Notes under the pieces: model-generated | Database searches by the model: none | Told to the model about the DNA's origin: nothing | Seen by the model: only the letters and a program-made list of their open reading frames with translations | From: DUZB01 sp964407525 | Lineage (GTDB): Bacteria; Desulfobacterota; DSM-4660; Desulfatiglandales; Desulfatiglandaceae | Direction: 5' to 3' | Assembly (NCBI GenBank): GCA_964407525.1 | Contig: CAYOWC010000111.1 | Coordinates: 1 to 13,716, forward strand | Length of the DNA stretch: 13,716 bases | Part shown: piece by piece, positions 1 to 7,339 of the stretch | How the letters are laid out: each line of letters opens with the position of its first letter | How positions within the stretch are numbered: the stretch's first letter is position 1 | Position numbers and translations under genes: made by a program

Positions 1-595
1 TGATCAGAACCCTGCTCTGGGAATCCACAATCCTGTCAGCACAGGCGCGGCCGCTGAAGCCACCGAATACTTCCGAATGAATAACGCCCAGCCTGGCACA
101 GGCCAGCATGGTGATGGGAAGCTCTGCGCACATGGGCATATGAAGCGTTACCCTGTCTCCTTTTTTCAAGCCGGCGAAGTCTCTGAGGATGGCGGCAAAC
201 TCATTCACTCGGACATACAATTCCTGATAGGTAATATGCTCGGTTTTTTCACTCTCCAGTTCAGGAACGAAGTGGATGGCCGTCTTGTTCTTGTAATCTT
301 TAAGGTGTCGGTCAACGCAGTTATAACTCGCGTTGATTTTGCCCCCTACAAACCATTTCCAACAAGGAGCGTCACTGGTATCAAGGATGGTGTGCCAGTA
401 TTCCTGCCATTCCAGGAGGTCTGCATATTCCTTGAAACAGTTGGGGAAATTCTCCAGGCTGAACCTTTCATACATCGTTTCGTCTGTCATGTTGGCCTGG
501 GCAATGAATTTCGTTGAAGGATAATAATAATCCTCCTCCTGCCAGTGAACAGCAATCTGCGCTTCAGAAGTTTCCACACGTTCTTTGTCCGACAT
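1..595 (-). CDS. acs: Acetyl-CoA synthetase, AMP-forming (N-terminal part, cut by window edge)
   Basis: Reading the minus strand from the ATG at 595-593 gives 198 codons without a stop up to the left edge. The protein starts MSDKERVETSEAQIAVHW and carries hallmarks of the Acs N-terminal region: W-K-W-F-V-G-G-K-I-N followed by YNCVDRH near residue 90, ITYQELYVRVNEFA, GLKKGDRVTLHMPMCAELP, and LACARLGVIHSEVFGGFSG. The family activates acetate (sometimes other short acids) to acyl-CoA with ATP, giving AMP and PPi, in the cytoplasm; in some syntrophs it is thought to run towards ATP formation. A strong Shine-Dalgarno sequence (AAGGAGGG, 610-603 on the minus strand) fixes the start. Only about the first third is present, so the ATP-binding core and the acetylated lysine cannot be checked. 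A related acyl-CoA synthetase with different acid preference is possible. The gene is divergent from everything else in the window. Confidence 0.92.
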   Translation of the reverse strand, partial: MSDKERVETSEAQIAVHWQEEDYYYPSTKFIAQANMTDETMYERFSLENFPNCFKEYADLLEWQEYWHTILDTSDAPCWKWFVGGKINASYNCVDRHLKDYKNKTAIHFVPELESEKTEHITYQELYVRVNEFAAILRDFAGLKKGDRVTLHMPMCAELPITMLACARLGVIHSEVFGGFSGRACADRIVDSQSRVLI

Positions 596-897
596 GCTTG
601 CACCCTCCTTGTTCAATTAAAACAGGTTTGGTTGGGAAAACCGGCTGCTTTTCAATGCCAAATTGTTCAAAATAGCAGGGTTTTTCCGCAACGTTTCACA
701 GGTTCTTCTCTAGGCCGTTAACTTTTTAAATTGATTCTATGCAATTTGTCAATCAAAAATTAGTAATTTTTCGCATGGGTTTCATGAAACGAAGGCCATC
801 AAGGGCTTTTGAAACGGCTTCAAACAGATATTTGGAGCATCTTTCCCACAGGCACCCTCCCTTTTTGGGATTCTCTAACGTTCGGGAAAAATACTAT
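596..897. other. Intergenic region between acs and the first MITE-like element
   Basis: This stretch holds the acs ribosome binding site (603-610) and the candidate acs promoter (725-752). A 61-codon open frame begins at 739 on the plus strand, but it has no ribosome binding site, runs into the repeat at 898 and resembles nothing I know, so it is not called. I see nothing else in it. Confidence 0.6.
725..752 (-). promoter_or_regulatory. Candidate sigma70 promoter for acs
   Basis: On the minus strand a perfect TTGACA (752-747) is followed after 16 bases by TTTAAA (730-725, 4 of 6 matches to TATAAT). It would give a leader of about 120 bases before the acs start at 595. The -10 match is modest and the region is AT-rich, so this is only a candidate. 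Confidence 0.3.
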
Positions 898-1077
898 TAC
901 CTAAAAACTGCAATTAGCGGTTAGCCGTTAGCTATTAGCTCCACGATATCGGTTATTTACGGTTACGTTAGGTTGGCATCAAAAAATGAAAGCTTCAATA
1001 TAACAAGAAAGCATTCAAATGTTTGAATCCCTTAAGCTAACGGCTAATAGCTAAAAGCTGATTGCAGTTTTTAGGTA
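898..1077. repeat. MITE-like element, copy 1 (180 bp, terminal inverted repeats)
   Basis: The ends are near-perfect inverted repeats: TACCTAAAAACTGCAAT at 898-914 and its complement ending GCAGTTTTTAGGTA at 1077, with pairing extending about 40 bases inward. The left arm is a tandem array of four heptamers of form NNTTAGC (912-939), and the right arm carries the complementary GCTAANN units. Both ends abut a TA dinucleotide, as left by TA-targeting transposases (IS630/Tc1-mariner group). No open frame lies inside. A second copy with matching ends, size and interior is at 4908-5086, which supports a mobile, non-autonomous element over a chance hairpin. It sits just upstream of the STAS gene promoter. 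Confidence 0.8.
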
Positions 1078-1112
1078 TAAACTCATGTTTTCCATGGGAT
1101 CGTCTTTGGTCT

Positions 1113-1141
1113 TTGACACGTTCCATTTCATACCCTATACT
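1113..1141 (+). promoter_or_regulatory. Strong sigma70-type promoter for the partner-switching operon
   Basis: Perfect -35 TTGACA (1113-1118), a 17-base spacer and -10 TATACT (1136-1141, 5 of 6). Transcription would start near 1148 and leave a leader of about 33 bases before the ATG at 1181. The promoter lies inside the upstream in-frame extension of the STAS reading frame, which argues that the extension is not translated. Confidence 0.65.
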
Positions 1142-1180
1142 CAGCACATTCAATGGGTGAAAAAGTATAGAGAGGGATAT

Positions 1181-1531
1181 ATGGAAGTCTTGAATGCAGG
1201 CAAAAACGGTGAGTGGTTGGTCATTTATGTGAAGGGCAGGATTGACGCGGTTACCGCTCCCGAATTTGAGAGTAAACTGACGAATTGGATTAACGACGGG
1301 GAAATCAACCTCGTTGTTGATGTTGGCGGACTAGAGTACATAAGCAGCGCCGGATTACGAAGTATTTTAGGAACCGCAAAGAGACTCAAATCAAAAAGTG
1401 GGAACTTCGTGGTTTCCAGTCTCAGAGACATGGTCAAAGAGGCTTTTGATATTTCAGGGTTCAGCACAATTATCCCTATTTCCGATACGGTTGAAGGTGT
1501 CCTCGATGGTAAGAATAACCTCACCGGCTGA
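1181..1531 (+). CDS. STAS-domain anti-sigma factor antagonist (SpoIIAA/RsbV-like)
   Basis: A 116-residue single STAS domain. It starts MEVLNAGKNGEWLVIYVKGR, then has D22 and the core LVVDVGGLEYISSAGLRS at about 44-61. Aligned by eye with SpoIIAA, Ser56 in ISSAGL takes the place of the phosphorylated serine. In this family the unphosphorylated protein binds the anti-sigma kinase and releases the kinase's partner. I chose the start at 1181 because GAGGG lies just upstream at 1172-1176 and a promoter at 1113-1141 lies inside the alternative N-terminal extension that would start at 1085. The reading frame overlaps the next gene by 26 bases, implying translational coupling with its kinase partner. 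The target sigma factor or effector is not encoded nearby. Confidence 0.88.
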   Translation: MEVLNAGKNGEWLVIYVKGRIDAVTAPEFESKLTNWINDGEINLVVDVGGLEYISSAGLRSILGTAKRLKSKSGNFVVSSLRDMVKEAFDISGFSTIIPISDTVEGVLDGKNNLTG

Positions 1532-1928
1532 GATGGTTCATTTGGAAGAGCTGATTCTCTTTGTGGCGAAGCATGCCAGGGAAGCCGGCTACAATTCCAA
1601 ACGGATCAGGGAGGTTGAACTTGCCGCGGAGGAAGCGCTGGTGAACATCTTTCATTATGCGTATCCGGAGACAACAGGGGCGGTGCGGGTGGCGTGTGAA
1701 GAAACGGATACTGATGAATTCCTGGTGGAAATTTCCGACGATGGAATCCCTTTCAACGTTCTTGTCCTGCCTGATCCCGATCTTTCCTTGGATATTTCCG
1801 AAAGAGACCCGGGCGGGCTCGGTGTTTTCTTTATGAAAAAGATGGCCAATGATCTCCGGTATTGCAGGGAGGGGGACAGCAATATTCTCATCCTGAAATT
1901 TGGCAAAACACCAGAGGAACAGGGATAG
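1506..1928 (+). CDS. RsbW/SpoIIAB-like serine kinase (anti-sigma factor)
   Basis: A 140-residue GHKL-type ATPase domain. The N box is ELAAEEALVNIFHYAY (E42, E43, N47), the G1 box is ISDDGIPF (D79, G80) and the G2 box is GGLGVFFMKKM (G103-G106). In the family this kinase phosphorylates its STAS antagonist on serine and binds a sigma factor or other target when the antagonist is phosphorylated. The start at 1506 is preferred: GAAGGTG lies 8 bases upstream, and the resulting MVRITSPAEMVHLEELILFV supplies the usual first strand and helix. A start at 1533, just after the STAS stop, is the alternative. The frame overlaps the STAS gene and is followed by the phosphatase after 16 bases, so the three form one operon. 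Confidence 0.87.
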   Translation: MVRITSPAEMVHLEELILFVAKHAREAGYNSKRIREVELAAEEALVNIFHYAYPETTGAVRVACEETDTDEFLVEISDDGIPFNVLVLPDPDLSLDISERDPGGLGVFFMKKMANDLRYCREGDSNILILKFGKTPEEQG

Positions 1929-1944
1929 GGTTGCTGAGCGGACG

Positions 1945-3864
1945 ATGTTTAAAGACTGGAGTATAACTTCCAAGCTGGTCCTGCTGATCCTTTTGAGTGC
2001 GGGGGCTATTTTTGCGTCCATATTTGCCTATAATTACCATGTCTCCAAGCAGATCATTGTAAAAAATATTCGTCAGAATGCCGGAAATCTGACTATGTCC
2101 ACTGTTAACCGCATAGATCTGGTCTTGCGTACGGTGGAAGAGATGCCTGAAAGCCTTGCCTTTGCGCTGGAAAAGACCTCCTTTTCCGAAAAAGAACTCC
2201 TGAGTCTTCTCGGTATTCTGGTGGAAAAAAACCCTGATGTGTACGGGTCCACAGTGGCTTTTGAACCCTACGCATTCAACGGGAACAGACCCTGTTTTGC
2301 CCCTTATTTCTTTAAGCCCGAAGGAAAACTCCAATTCAGATCGCTTGATTGTGAGTCGTACAGATACTTTACACGGGACTGGTACAAGGTTCCGAAAATG
2401 CAGGAGCGACCGTTCTGGAGCCAACCCTATTACGATAAGGGTGGCGGAAATATTGTCATGGTCACCTACTCCATTCCTTTTTTTGAGGAAGGTCGTGAGA
2501 CGGGAAAATTCCGGGGGGTGGTTACTGCGGATATCTCGCTTTCCTGGCTCCAGGAGCTGGTTTCTTCTATTCGAATGGGGCAGACGGGTTATGCTTTTCT
2601 TCTGACTGGAAACGGGACATTTTTGACGCACCCGGATAGGCATATCATCTTGAACGAGACGATATTTGCGTGGGCAAAGGGAAATGTCGCCCTCGAAAAA
2701 ATTGGAGAAGAGATGATTTCCGGGAAAAGTGGTTTCGTGCCGGTTAAAGGGGTCCTTGCAGGGCAGGAATGCTGGATTGCCTATGCACCCCTTTCGACGA
2801 CGCGATGGTCTTTAGGGGTTATTTTCCCTCAGGATGAAGTGATGGCCGATGTTATTCAGCTCCATCATCTTGTCTGGTTTCTCGGGAGCATGGGTATTCT
2901 TTTCGTTCTGATCGTCATTGCTCTGATTACCCGTTCGATAATCAGTCCTTTGCGAGCGCTGGTTGCGTCAACTGAAGGTCTCGCCCAAGGCAACCTGGAT
3001 GTGAATCTCCCTGCCATCAAGGGACGGGATGAAGTTGGAATGCTGACGGTTTCCTTCCACAACATGGTTGTATCGTTGAAGAAATATATCGCGGACTTGA
3101 CCCGAACTACTGCGGAAAAGGAAAAGATCGAAAGCGAACTCGGTGTTGCGAGAGAAATACAGATGGATATGTTGAAGCATGTATTTCCTCCTTTTCCGGA
3201 TATTCCCGAGTTTGATATTTATGCCGTGATCAAGCCCGCACGAGCTGTTGGAGGAGATTTGTACGATTTCTTTCCCATGGACGATGATCACCTCTGTTTC
3301 ACCATAGGCGATGTGTCTGGAAAAGGAGTCCCGGCTTCCCTGATGATGGCGGTGGCTCAGACGCTTATCCAGACCCACGGGACTGAAGGGTTGGATCCGG
3401 GGAGGATACTGGAGCAGGTGAACAAGCATCTTTCAAAAGACAACCCCTCCTGCATGTTTGTTACTCTGTTCATGGGTGTTCTGGATATTCGCACGGGTGA
3501 ATTGAACTATTGCAGTTGCGGGCACAACCCGCCTGTTTTAATGGGGAGAGAAGGAAAACTCAGACTTTTGGACTTGACAGAAGGGATTCCCCTGGGGCTG
3601 GAGGGAGATTTTTCTTTCGGGGATAAAATCATCATGCTGGAAAAGGGAGACACCCTGTTTCTGTATACGGACGGTGTTACCGAGGCCATGAACGGAAAAG
3701 GGCAGTTTTTTACGGAAGAAAGGCTGGAACAGACTCTCAGAGATCTTGAAAATGTCCCCATTTATGAAATGGCTTCAGGAGTCATGGAAAAAGTTGAATC
3801 TTTTGTCGGAACGGCTCCCCAGGCAGACGATATCACGGTACTGGTTTTGAGGTTCAATGGTTGA
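1945..3864 (+). CDS. Membrane-bound Cache-HAMP-SpoIIE protein phosphatase (RsbU/RsbP-like)
   Basis: A 639-residue sensor phosphatase. A first membrane helix (about 9-31) is followed by an extracytoplasmic region (about 32-305) of double-Cache type, with WYKVPKMQERPFWSQPYYDKG, VVTADISLSWLQ and MGQTGYAFLLTGNGTFLTHP. A second helix (about 307-329), a HAMP domain ending near 385 and a linking helix lead to a PP2C/SpoIIE domain (about 425-639). Metal-site motifs are VGGDLYDF (near 434), GDVSGKG, LYTDGVTEAM (near 573) and ADDITVL (near 627). The family dephosphorylates the serine of a STAS antagonist, so this should be the input of the preceding pair: binding of a small molecule outside the membrane would alter phosphatase activity. 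ATG at 1945 is chosen because the in-frame upstream extension starts only with TTG inside the previous gene. The ribosome binding site is weak, so coupling to the upstream gene is likely. Confidence 0.9.
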   Translation: MFKDWSITSKLVLLILLSAGAIFASIFAYNYHVSKQIIVKNIRQNAGNLTMSTVNRIDLVLRTVEEMPESLAFALEKTSFSEKELLSLLGILVEKNPDVYGSTVAFEPYAFNGNRPCFAPYFFKPEGKLQFRSLDCESYRYFTRDWYKVPKMQERPFWSQPYYDKGGGNIVMVTYSIPFFEEGRETGKFRGVVTADISLSWLQELVSSIRMGQTGYAFLLTGNGTFLTHPDRHIILNETIFAWAKGNVALEKIGEEMISGKSGFVPVKGVLAGQECWIAYAPLSTTRWSLGVIFPQDEVMADVIQLHHLVWFLGSMGILFVLIVIALITRSIISPLRALVASTEGLAQGNLDVNLPAIKGRDEVGMLTVSFHNMVVSLKKYIADLTRTTAEKEKIESELGVAREIQMDMLKHVFPPFPDIPEFDIYAVIKPARAVGGDLYDFFPMDDDHLCFTIGDVSGKGVPASLMMAVAQTLIQTHGTEGLDPGRILEQVNKHLSKDNPSCMFVTLFMGVLDIRTGELNYCSCGHNPPVLMGREGKLRLLDLTEGIPLGLEGDFSFGDKIIMLEKGDTLFLYTDGVTEAMNGKGQFFTEERLEQTLRDLENVPIYEMASGVMEKVESFVGTAPQADDITVLVLRFNG

Positions 3865-3882
3865 TGCATTCAAAAAAAAGAC

Positions 3883-3980
3883 AAAATCTCGCGCAAAGGC
3901 GCAAAGCTCGCAAAGTTAACTGTCCGATATTGAAAACTATTTTCCTGGCGTCTTGGCGTCTTGCGAGGAAATCTGATTTT
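3883..3980. repeat. Intergenic inverted array of short GC-AAAG repeats
   Basis: The left arm (3883-3915) repeats the unit GCGCAAAG/GCTCGCAAAG. The right arm (3944-3980) repeats TGGCGTCT and ends in TGCGAGG...ATTTT, roughly the reverse complement of the left arm, with AAAATC and GATTTT at the outer ends. About 28 bases separate the arms. It lies directly between the phosphatase and the amidohydrolase. Similar tandem CGCAAAG-type arrays occur between genes in many environmental bacterial genomes. It may form a hairpin in RNA; I see no U-run, so I do not call a terminator. Confidence 0.6.
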
Positions 3981-3993
3981 TGCAGGACTATCG

Positions 3994-4914
3994 ATGGATA
4001 AGTTACAAGAAAAAAATAGAAAAGAGAACGGGATGTTGCTGTCTCCTCTTGCCGCAGTAGATGATCCGGAAGGCCCGAATCTTCCAGAATCTCTCCCTTT
4101 TGTGGTTGATGCCCATGTTCACCTTTTTCCCGATAGCCTGTTCCAATCCATATGGGACTGGTTCGAACATTTCGGATGGCCAGTCCGCTACAGGCTGAGT
4201 GCCCCACGTGCCGTTGAATTCCTGCTTTCAAGGGGAGTTGGACATATTGTTGCCCTGCATTACGCCCACAAACCGGGAGTAGCGCGTATGCTGAACGCCC
4301 ACATGGCAGACCTTTGCAGGCAATACCCCCGTGTGACCGGTACAGCCACTATTTTTCCAGGGGAAGAGGGTGCCGAAGGCATATTGCTGGAAGCCTTTAA
4401 AATGGGGCTTTGCGGTGTTAAGCTCCATTGTCACGTCCAGTGTTTTGAACTGGATAGTGAGGGCATGCACGACATCTACCGCATTTGTTCCGATCAGGAC
4501 ATGCCGCTGATTATGCATGTGGGGCGTGAGCCTAAAAGCCCGGCTTATAAATGCGATCCCTATCTTTTATGCAGTGCGCGGAAAGTAGAGGAGGTCCTGA
4601 AGAATTACCCGAAACTTAAAGTATGCGTACCTCATATGGGGGCGGATGAATTCGGGAGTTACCGGAGGATGATCGAGCAGTATGATAATCTCTGGTTAGA
4701 TACGACCATGACCCTGGCAGAGTACCTGCCTTTCAAGTTTGGATTTTCCCTTGAAGAAATGCGGACTGACCGTATCATGTATGGGACGGATTTTCCCAAC
4801 ATTCCCTATGCGTGGGACAGGGAAATCAGGAAACTGAGCAAGCTGGGACTTTCGGAAGCGTCGCTTGCCGGGATCCTTGGGAAAAACGCTGTTGAACTGT
4901 TTGATATTACCTGA
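3994..4914 (+). CDS. Amidohydrolase-2 family metal-dependent hydrolase or decarboxylase-like protein
   Basis: A 306-residue TIM-barrel amidohydrolase. The metal-binding motif is VVDAHVHLFPD (HVH at about 41-43), followed by VKLHCHVQ near 145-152, MHVGREP near 173, VPHMGAD near 212 and the catalytic-type YGTDFPNIPY near 262. This family includes uracil-like hydrolases, 2-pyrone-4,6-dicarboxylate hydrolase and ACMSD-type decarboxylases; I cannot assign the substrate. Start: ATG 3994 has AGGA six bases upstream (3984-3987). A longer frame from a TTG at 3961 would begin inside the repeat array and is rejected; ATG 4033 is possible but lacks a better binding site. The C-terminus ends in the usual NAVELF helix, and the stop codon TGA (4912-4914) lies inside the left end of a MITE-like element. 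Confidence 0.82.
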   Translation: MDKLQEKNRKENGMLLSPLAAVDDPEGPNLPESLPFVVDAHVHLFPDSLFQSIWDWFEHFGWPVRYRLSAPRAVEFLLSRGVGHIVALHYAHKPGVARMLNAHMADLCRQYPRVTGTATIFPGEEGAEGILLEAFKMGLCGVKLHCHVQCFELDSEGMHDIYRICSDQDMPLIMHVGREPKSPAYKCDPYLLCSARKVEEVLKNYPKLKVCVPHMGADEFGSYRRMIEQYDNLWLDTTMTLAEYLPFKFGFSLEEMRTDRIMYGTDFPNIPYAWDREIRKLSKLGLSEASLAGILGKNAVELFDIT

Positions 4915-5086
4915 AAGCTGCAATTAGCACTTAGCCGTTAGCTTTTAGCTCTATAATATAAGCTGTTTACGGAGAAACAGCTCAGTATCAAAAAGTGAAA
5001 GTTGTAATACAGGAAAAACTAATGTAAATAATTTACATCATTAAACTAACGGCTAATAGCTCAAAAGCTAATTGCTGTTTTAGGTA
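4908..5086. repeat. MITE-like element, copy 2 (179 bp)
   Basis: The left 44 bases match copy 1 (898-941) at 39 positions, including TTAGCCGTTAGCT and the four NNTTAGC heptamers (4922-4949). The right arm GGCTAATAGCTCAAAAGC...TTTTAGGTA matches copy 1 with one inserted base. The interior also aligns (TTTACGG, ATCAAAAA.TGAAAG), so the copies share ancestry throughout. TA dinucleotides bound both ends (4908-4909 and 5085-5086). There is no coding capacity. The left end supplies the stop codon of the amidohydrolase, and the right end stops 22 bases before the isomerase start. Confidence 0.8.
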
Positions 5087-5108
5087 TTAAATGAAGGAGT
5101 CAAAAAAT

Positions 5109-5822
5109 ATGGCAAAAATAGACGTTGAACTTAAAGGCAAGGTAGCTGTTGTTACCATGAATGATGGTGAAAACCGCTTTAACCCGATGTTCCTCGATGA
5201 ATTGTTAGGGGCGTTGGACCACGTGGAGAATGAGACGGATGCAAACGCATTGCTGGTCACCTCTGCCCACGAGAAGATATTTTGTAACGGGATCGACCTG
5301 GACTGGCTTGTCCCTTTTGTCCAAAGTGGGGATTTTAAGACGGCAAAGGGCCTGTTTTCCCGTATGAACGTATTGTTTAAACGGCTGATTCTTTATCCCA
5401 TGCCCACCATTGCAGCCATCTCGGGCCACGCCTTTGCCGGTGGCGCCATTATGTGCTGCGCATTTGATTTCCGTTTCATGCGGTCGGACCGGGGGTATTT
5501 CTGTTTTCCTGAAGTAGACCTGGGCATTCCATTCCTCCCCGGAATGCTCGCCCTGTTAAAAAGGGCTATTCCCCTGTACAAGATGGAAGAAATGATTTTC
5601 ACTGGAAAAAGGCTTACTGCTGATGAATGCATGGCCCACAACATGGTTGTGAAAGCATGTCCTATGGATGACCTGATGGAAGAGGCTCTCTCTTTTGCTG
5701 CGGGCTTGAACAAAAGGAGAGAGATTATTTTGGAGATGAAAAAAAGGATGCAGAAGGACGTGGTTTACGCATTGGTTGTGGAGGATCCCCCTGTGATTGA
5801 TTCGGGGGTGTTTTATGTCTAG
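5109..5822 (+). CDS. Crotonase-fold enoyl-CoA hydratase/isomerase family protein, isomerase-like
   Basis: A 237-residue crotonase. The two oxyanion-hole segments are FCNGIDLDWL (near 58) and SGHAFAGGAIMCC (near 105). The single catalytic-type glutamate is in FPEVDLGIPF (near 134). The position that carries the other glutamate of true 2-enoyl-CoA hydratases, after the GG, is occupied by I-M-C here. Together with the short length this suggests delta3,delta2-enoyl-CoA isomerase, which shifts double bonds in unsaturated acyl-CoAs in the cytoplasm during beta-oxidation. Start: ATG 5109 has AAGGAG (5094-5099) nine bases upstream; the ATG at 5091 would overlap that site and is rejected. The frame overlaps the methyltransferase start (ATGTCTAG, 5815-5822), so the two are probably cotranscribed. 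Hydratase activity cannot be excluded. Confidence 0.85.
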   Translation: MAKIDVELKGKVAVVTMNDGENRFNPMFLDELLGALDHVENETDANALLVTSAHEKIFCNGIDLDWLVPFVQSGDFKTAKGLFSRMNVLFKRLILYPMPTIAAISGHAFAGGAIMCCAFDFRFMRSDRGYFCFPEVDLGIPFLPGMLALLKRAIPLYKMEEMIFTGKRLTADECMAHNMVVKACPMDDLMEEALSFAAGLNKRREIILEMKKRMQKDVVYALVVEDPPVIDSGVFYV

Positions 5823-7263
5823 AGGCAGGGAACCGTCCGGTGGTTCTACTGGGACGCCCTTACCCCCCGCGGGTTTCCGAAAAGGTGATACCATAGAACT
5901 GCTCATTGATAGCATGGCCTACGGCGGCAGAGGGATTGGTCGGGTGAACGGGTGCGTCATTTTCGTGCGAGGGACAGTTACGGGAGATCGGATCTCCTGT
6001 AGAATTGTAAAGAAAAAGAAAGCGTACGCCGAGGCACTGCTCGTGGAATTGTTAGCGCCTTCACCTCACAGGATAGAACCGCCCTGCCCCTATGCCGGGT
6101 ATTGCGGAGGATGCCAGTGGCAGCATGTGGTATATGAAAAGCAACTGGAATTCAAAAGAGAGCAAGTGGTAGAGCCCCTTGAGCATATCGGGGGATTGAA
6201 AAACCCTCTTGTTCACAAGGTAATGCCGTCGGAAAAGGTGTTTGAGTACAGGAACAAGATGGAATTTTCTTTTTCCGACAGGCGATGGTATCTTCCGGAT
6301 GAAATGCACTTGCGGGAGATCCATGGTGATTTTGCCCTGGGCCTCCACGTTCCAGGAGCATTTCAAAAAGTGATTGATATGGAGGCGTGCCGGTTGCAGC
6401 AGGATACCGGCAACCGCATATTGCGAGATGTGAAGAAATATGCTCAGGAGAGTGGCATTCCCGTGTATGGCCTCAAAAGCCACGAAGGGTTCTGGAGATT
6501 TCTGACGCTTCGATATTCCGTGGCGTTTGATGAATGGATGGTAAACTTGATTACATCCGAATACAGGCCTGAAACGGTTCAGGCCCTGTCTGATTTTCTG
6601 TGTGAAAAATATGACAGGATCAGGACGGTGGTGAATAACATAAACGTTCGAAAGGCCTCCATCGCGGTGGGAGAGACTGAAAAAACGCTTGCGGGAGATG
6701 GATTTATTGAAGACAGGATCGGGGATTACCACTTCAGGATTTCAGCAAATTCTTTTTTCCAAACCAATTCGGTGGGGGCGGCGGCCTTGTACGAGAAAGT
6801 GGCTGAATATGCCGGCCTGCAAGGGAATGAAACAGTCCTGGATCTGTACAGTGGGACAGGAACGATCCCCATTTTTCTTTCAGAAAAAGCCGATTCTGTA
6901 ACTGGAATAGAGATCAGCGAAAGCGCCACCGCGGATGCAGCGAAGAACGCCAGAGAAAATCATGCGAACAATTGTCGATTTATATGCGGAGATATGAAAG
7001 ATGCCCTGAAAGAGATTTCTTTCAAACCGGATGTTGTGATTATTGATCCTCCGAGGGCAGGCATGCACAAAGATGTTATGGCGATGCTTCTTGAAATGGC
7101 TCCGAAAAAGATTGTTTACATTTCCTGCAACCCCACCACCCTTGCAAGAGACCTGGGTGAAATGGTTGGGGCCTATGAACTTCATGAAGTGCAGCCGGTG
7201 GATATGTTCCCGAATACCTATCATATTGAGGCCGTGGCCAGGCTGTCTCTGCATTTGGGTTGA
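5815..7263 (+). CDS. rlmD: 23S rRNA (uracil-5-)-methyltransferase, RlmD/RumA-like TrmA family
   Basis: A 482-residue SAM-dependent RNA m5U methyltransferase. An N-terminal TRAM domain (about 20-77, IELLIDSMAYGGRGIGRVNG) is followed by the [4Fe-4S] motif CPYAGYCGGCQW (C-x5-C-x2-C from about residue 91) with a later cysteine in MEACRLQQ (near 193). The catalytic domain has NSFFQTNSVGAAALYEKV, the SAM loop LDLYSGTGTIPIFL (near 342), DPPRAGMHKDV (near 411) and the nucleophile motif ISCNPTTLARDL (near 437). The family methylates a uridine in 23S rRNA (U1939 in E. coli for RlmD); RlmC or TrmA-like specificity cannot be separated by eye. Start: ATG 5815 is preceded by GGGGGTG and overlaps the isomerase stop by 8 bases, typical of coupling. 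An in-frame TTG at 5797 is less likely. Confidence 0.9.
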   Translation: MSRGREPSGGSTGTPLPPAGFRKGDTIELLIDSMAYGGRGIGRVNGCVIFVRGTVTGDRISCRIVKKKKAYAEALLVELLAPSPHRIEPPCPYAGYCGGCQWQHVVYEKQLEFKREQVVEPLEHIGGLKNPLVHKVMPSEKVFEYRNKMEFSFSDRRWYLPDEMHLREIHGDFALGLHVPGAFQKVIDMEACRLQQDTGNRILRDVKKYAQESGIPVYGLKSHEGFWRFLTLRYSVAFDEWMVNLITSEYRPETVQALSDFLCEKYDRIRTVVNNINVRKASIAVGETEKTLAGDGFIEDRIGDYHFRISANSFFQTNSVGAAALYEKVAEYAGLQGNETVLDLYSGTGTIPIFLSEKADSVTGIEISESATADAAKNARENHANNCRFICGDMKDALKEISFKPDVVIIDPPRAGMHKDVMAMLLEMAPKKIVYISCNPTTLARDLGEMVGAYELHEVQPVDMFPNTYHIEAVARLSLHLG

Positions 7264-7307
7264 GAGGTTCCCCGTTCTAATGCGGGAAGACGGGGATCAT
7301 AAAATGG

Positions 7308-7336
7308 TTGACAAAATATCGTTCCGTCAATATAAT
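7308..7336 (+). promoter_or_regulatory. Consensus-perfect sigma70-type promoter
   Basis: TTGACA (7308-7313), exactly 17 bases, then TATAAT (7331-7336): both hexamers match the consensus at all 12 positions. The predicted start is at about 7339-7343. It lies after rlmD and reads into the structured leader and rpsU. Such exact promoters are usually found in front of stable RNAs and highly expressed ribosomal genes. Confidence 0.8.
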
Positions 7337-7339
7337 TTA

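Noticed and set aside
77..517. 146-codon open frame on the plus strand
   Set aside because: It is exactly antisense to acs, whose minus-strand translation matches the family throughout; the plus-strand protein resembles nothing and has no ribosome binding site.
639..660. Sigma54-like TTGGCATTGAAAAGCAG upstream of acs (minus strand)
   Set aside because: The distance between GG and GC is one base short of the strict sigma54 spacing.
739..924. 61-codon open frame on the plus strand
   Set aside because: No ribosome binding site, ends inside the MITE-like element and has no recognisable features.
1085..1180. N-terminal extension of the STAS protein
   Set aside because: A near-consensus promoter (1113-1141) lies inside it and the better ribosome binding site precedes 1181; the extra residues do not belong to the STAS fold.
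4929..4957. Promoter inside MITE copy 2 based on TATAAT at 4952-4957
   Set aside because: The hexamer 17 bases upstream (ACTTAG) is a poor -35 and the arm is explained by the repeat.
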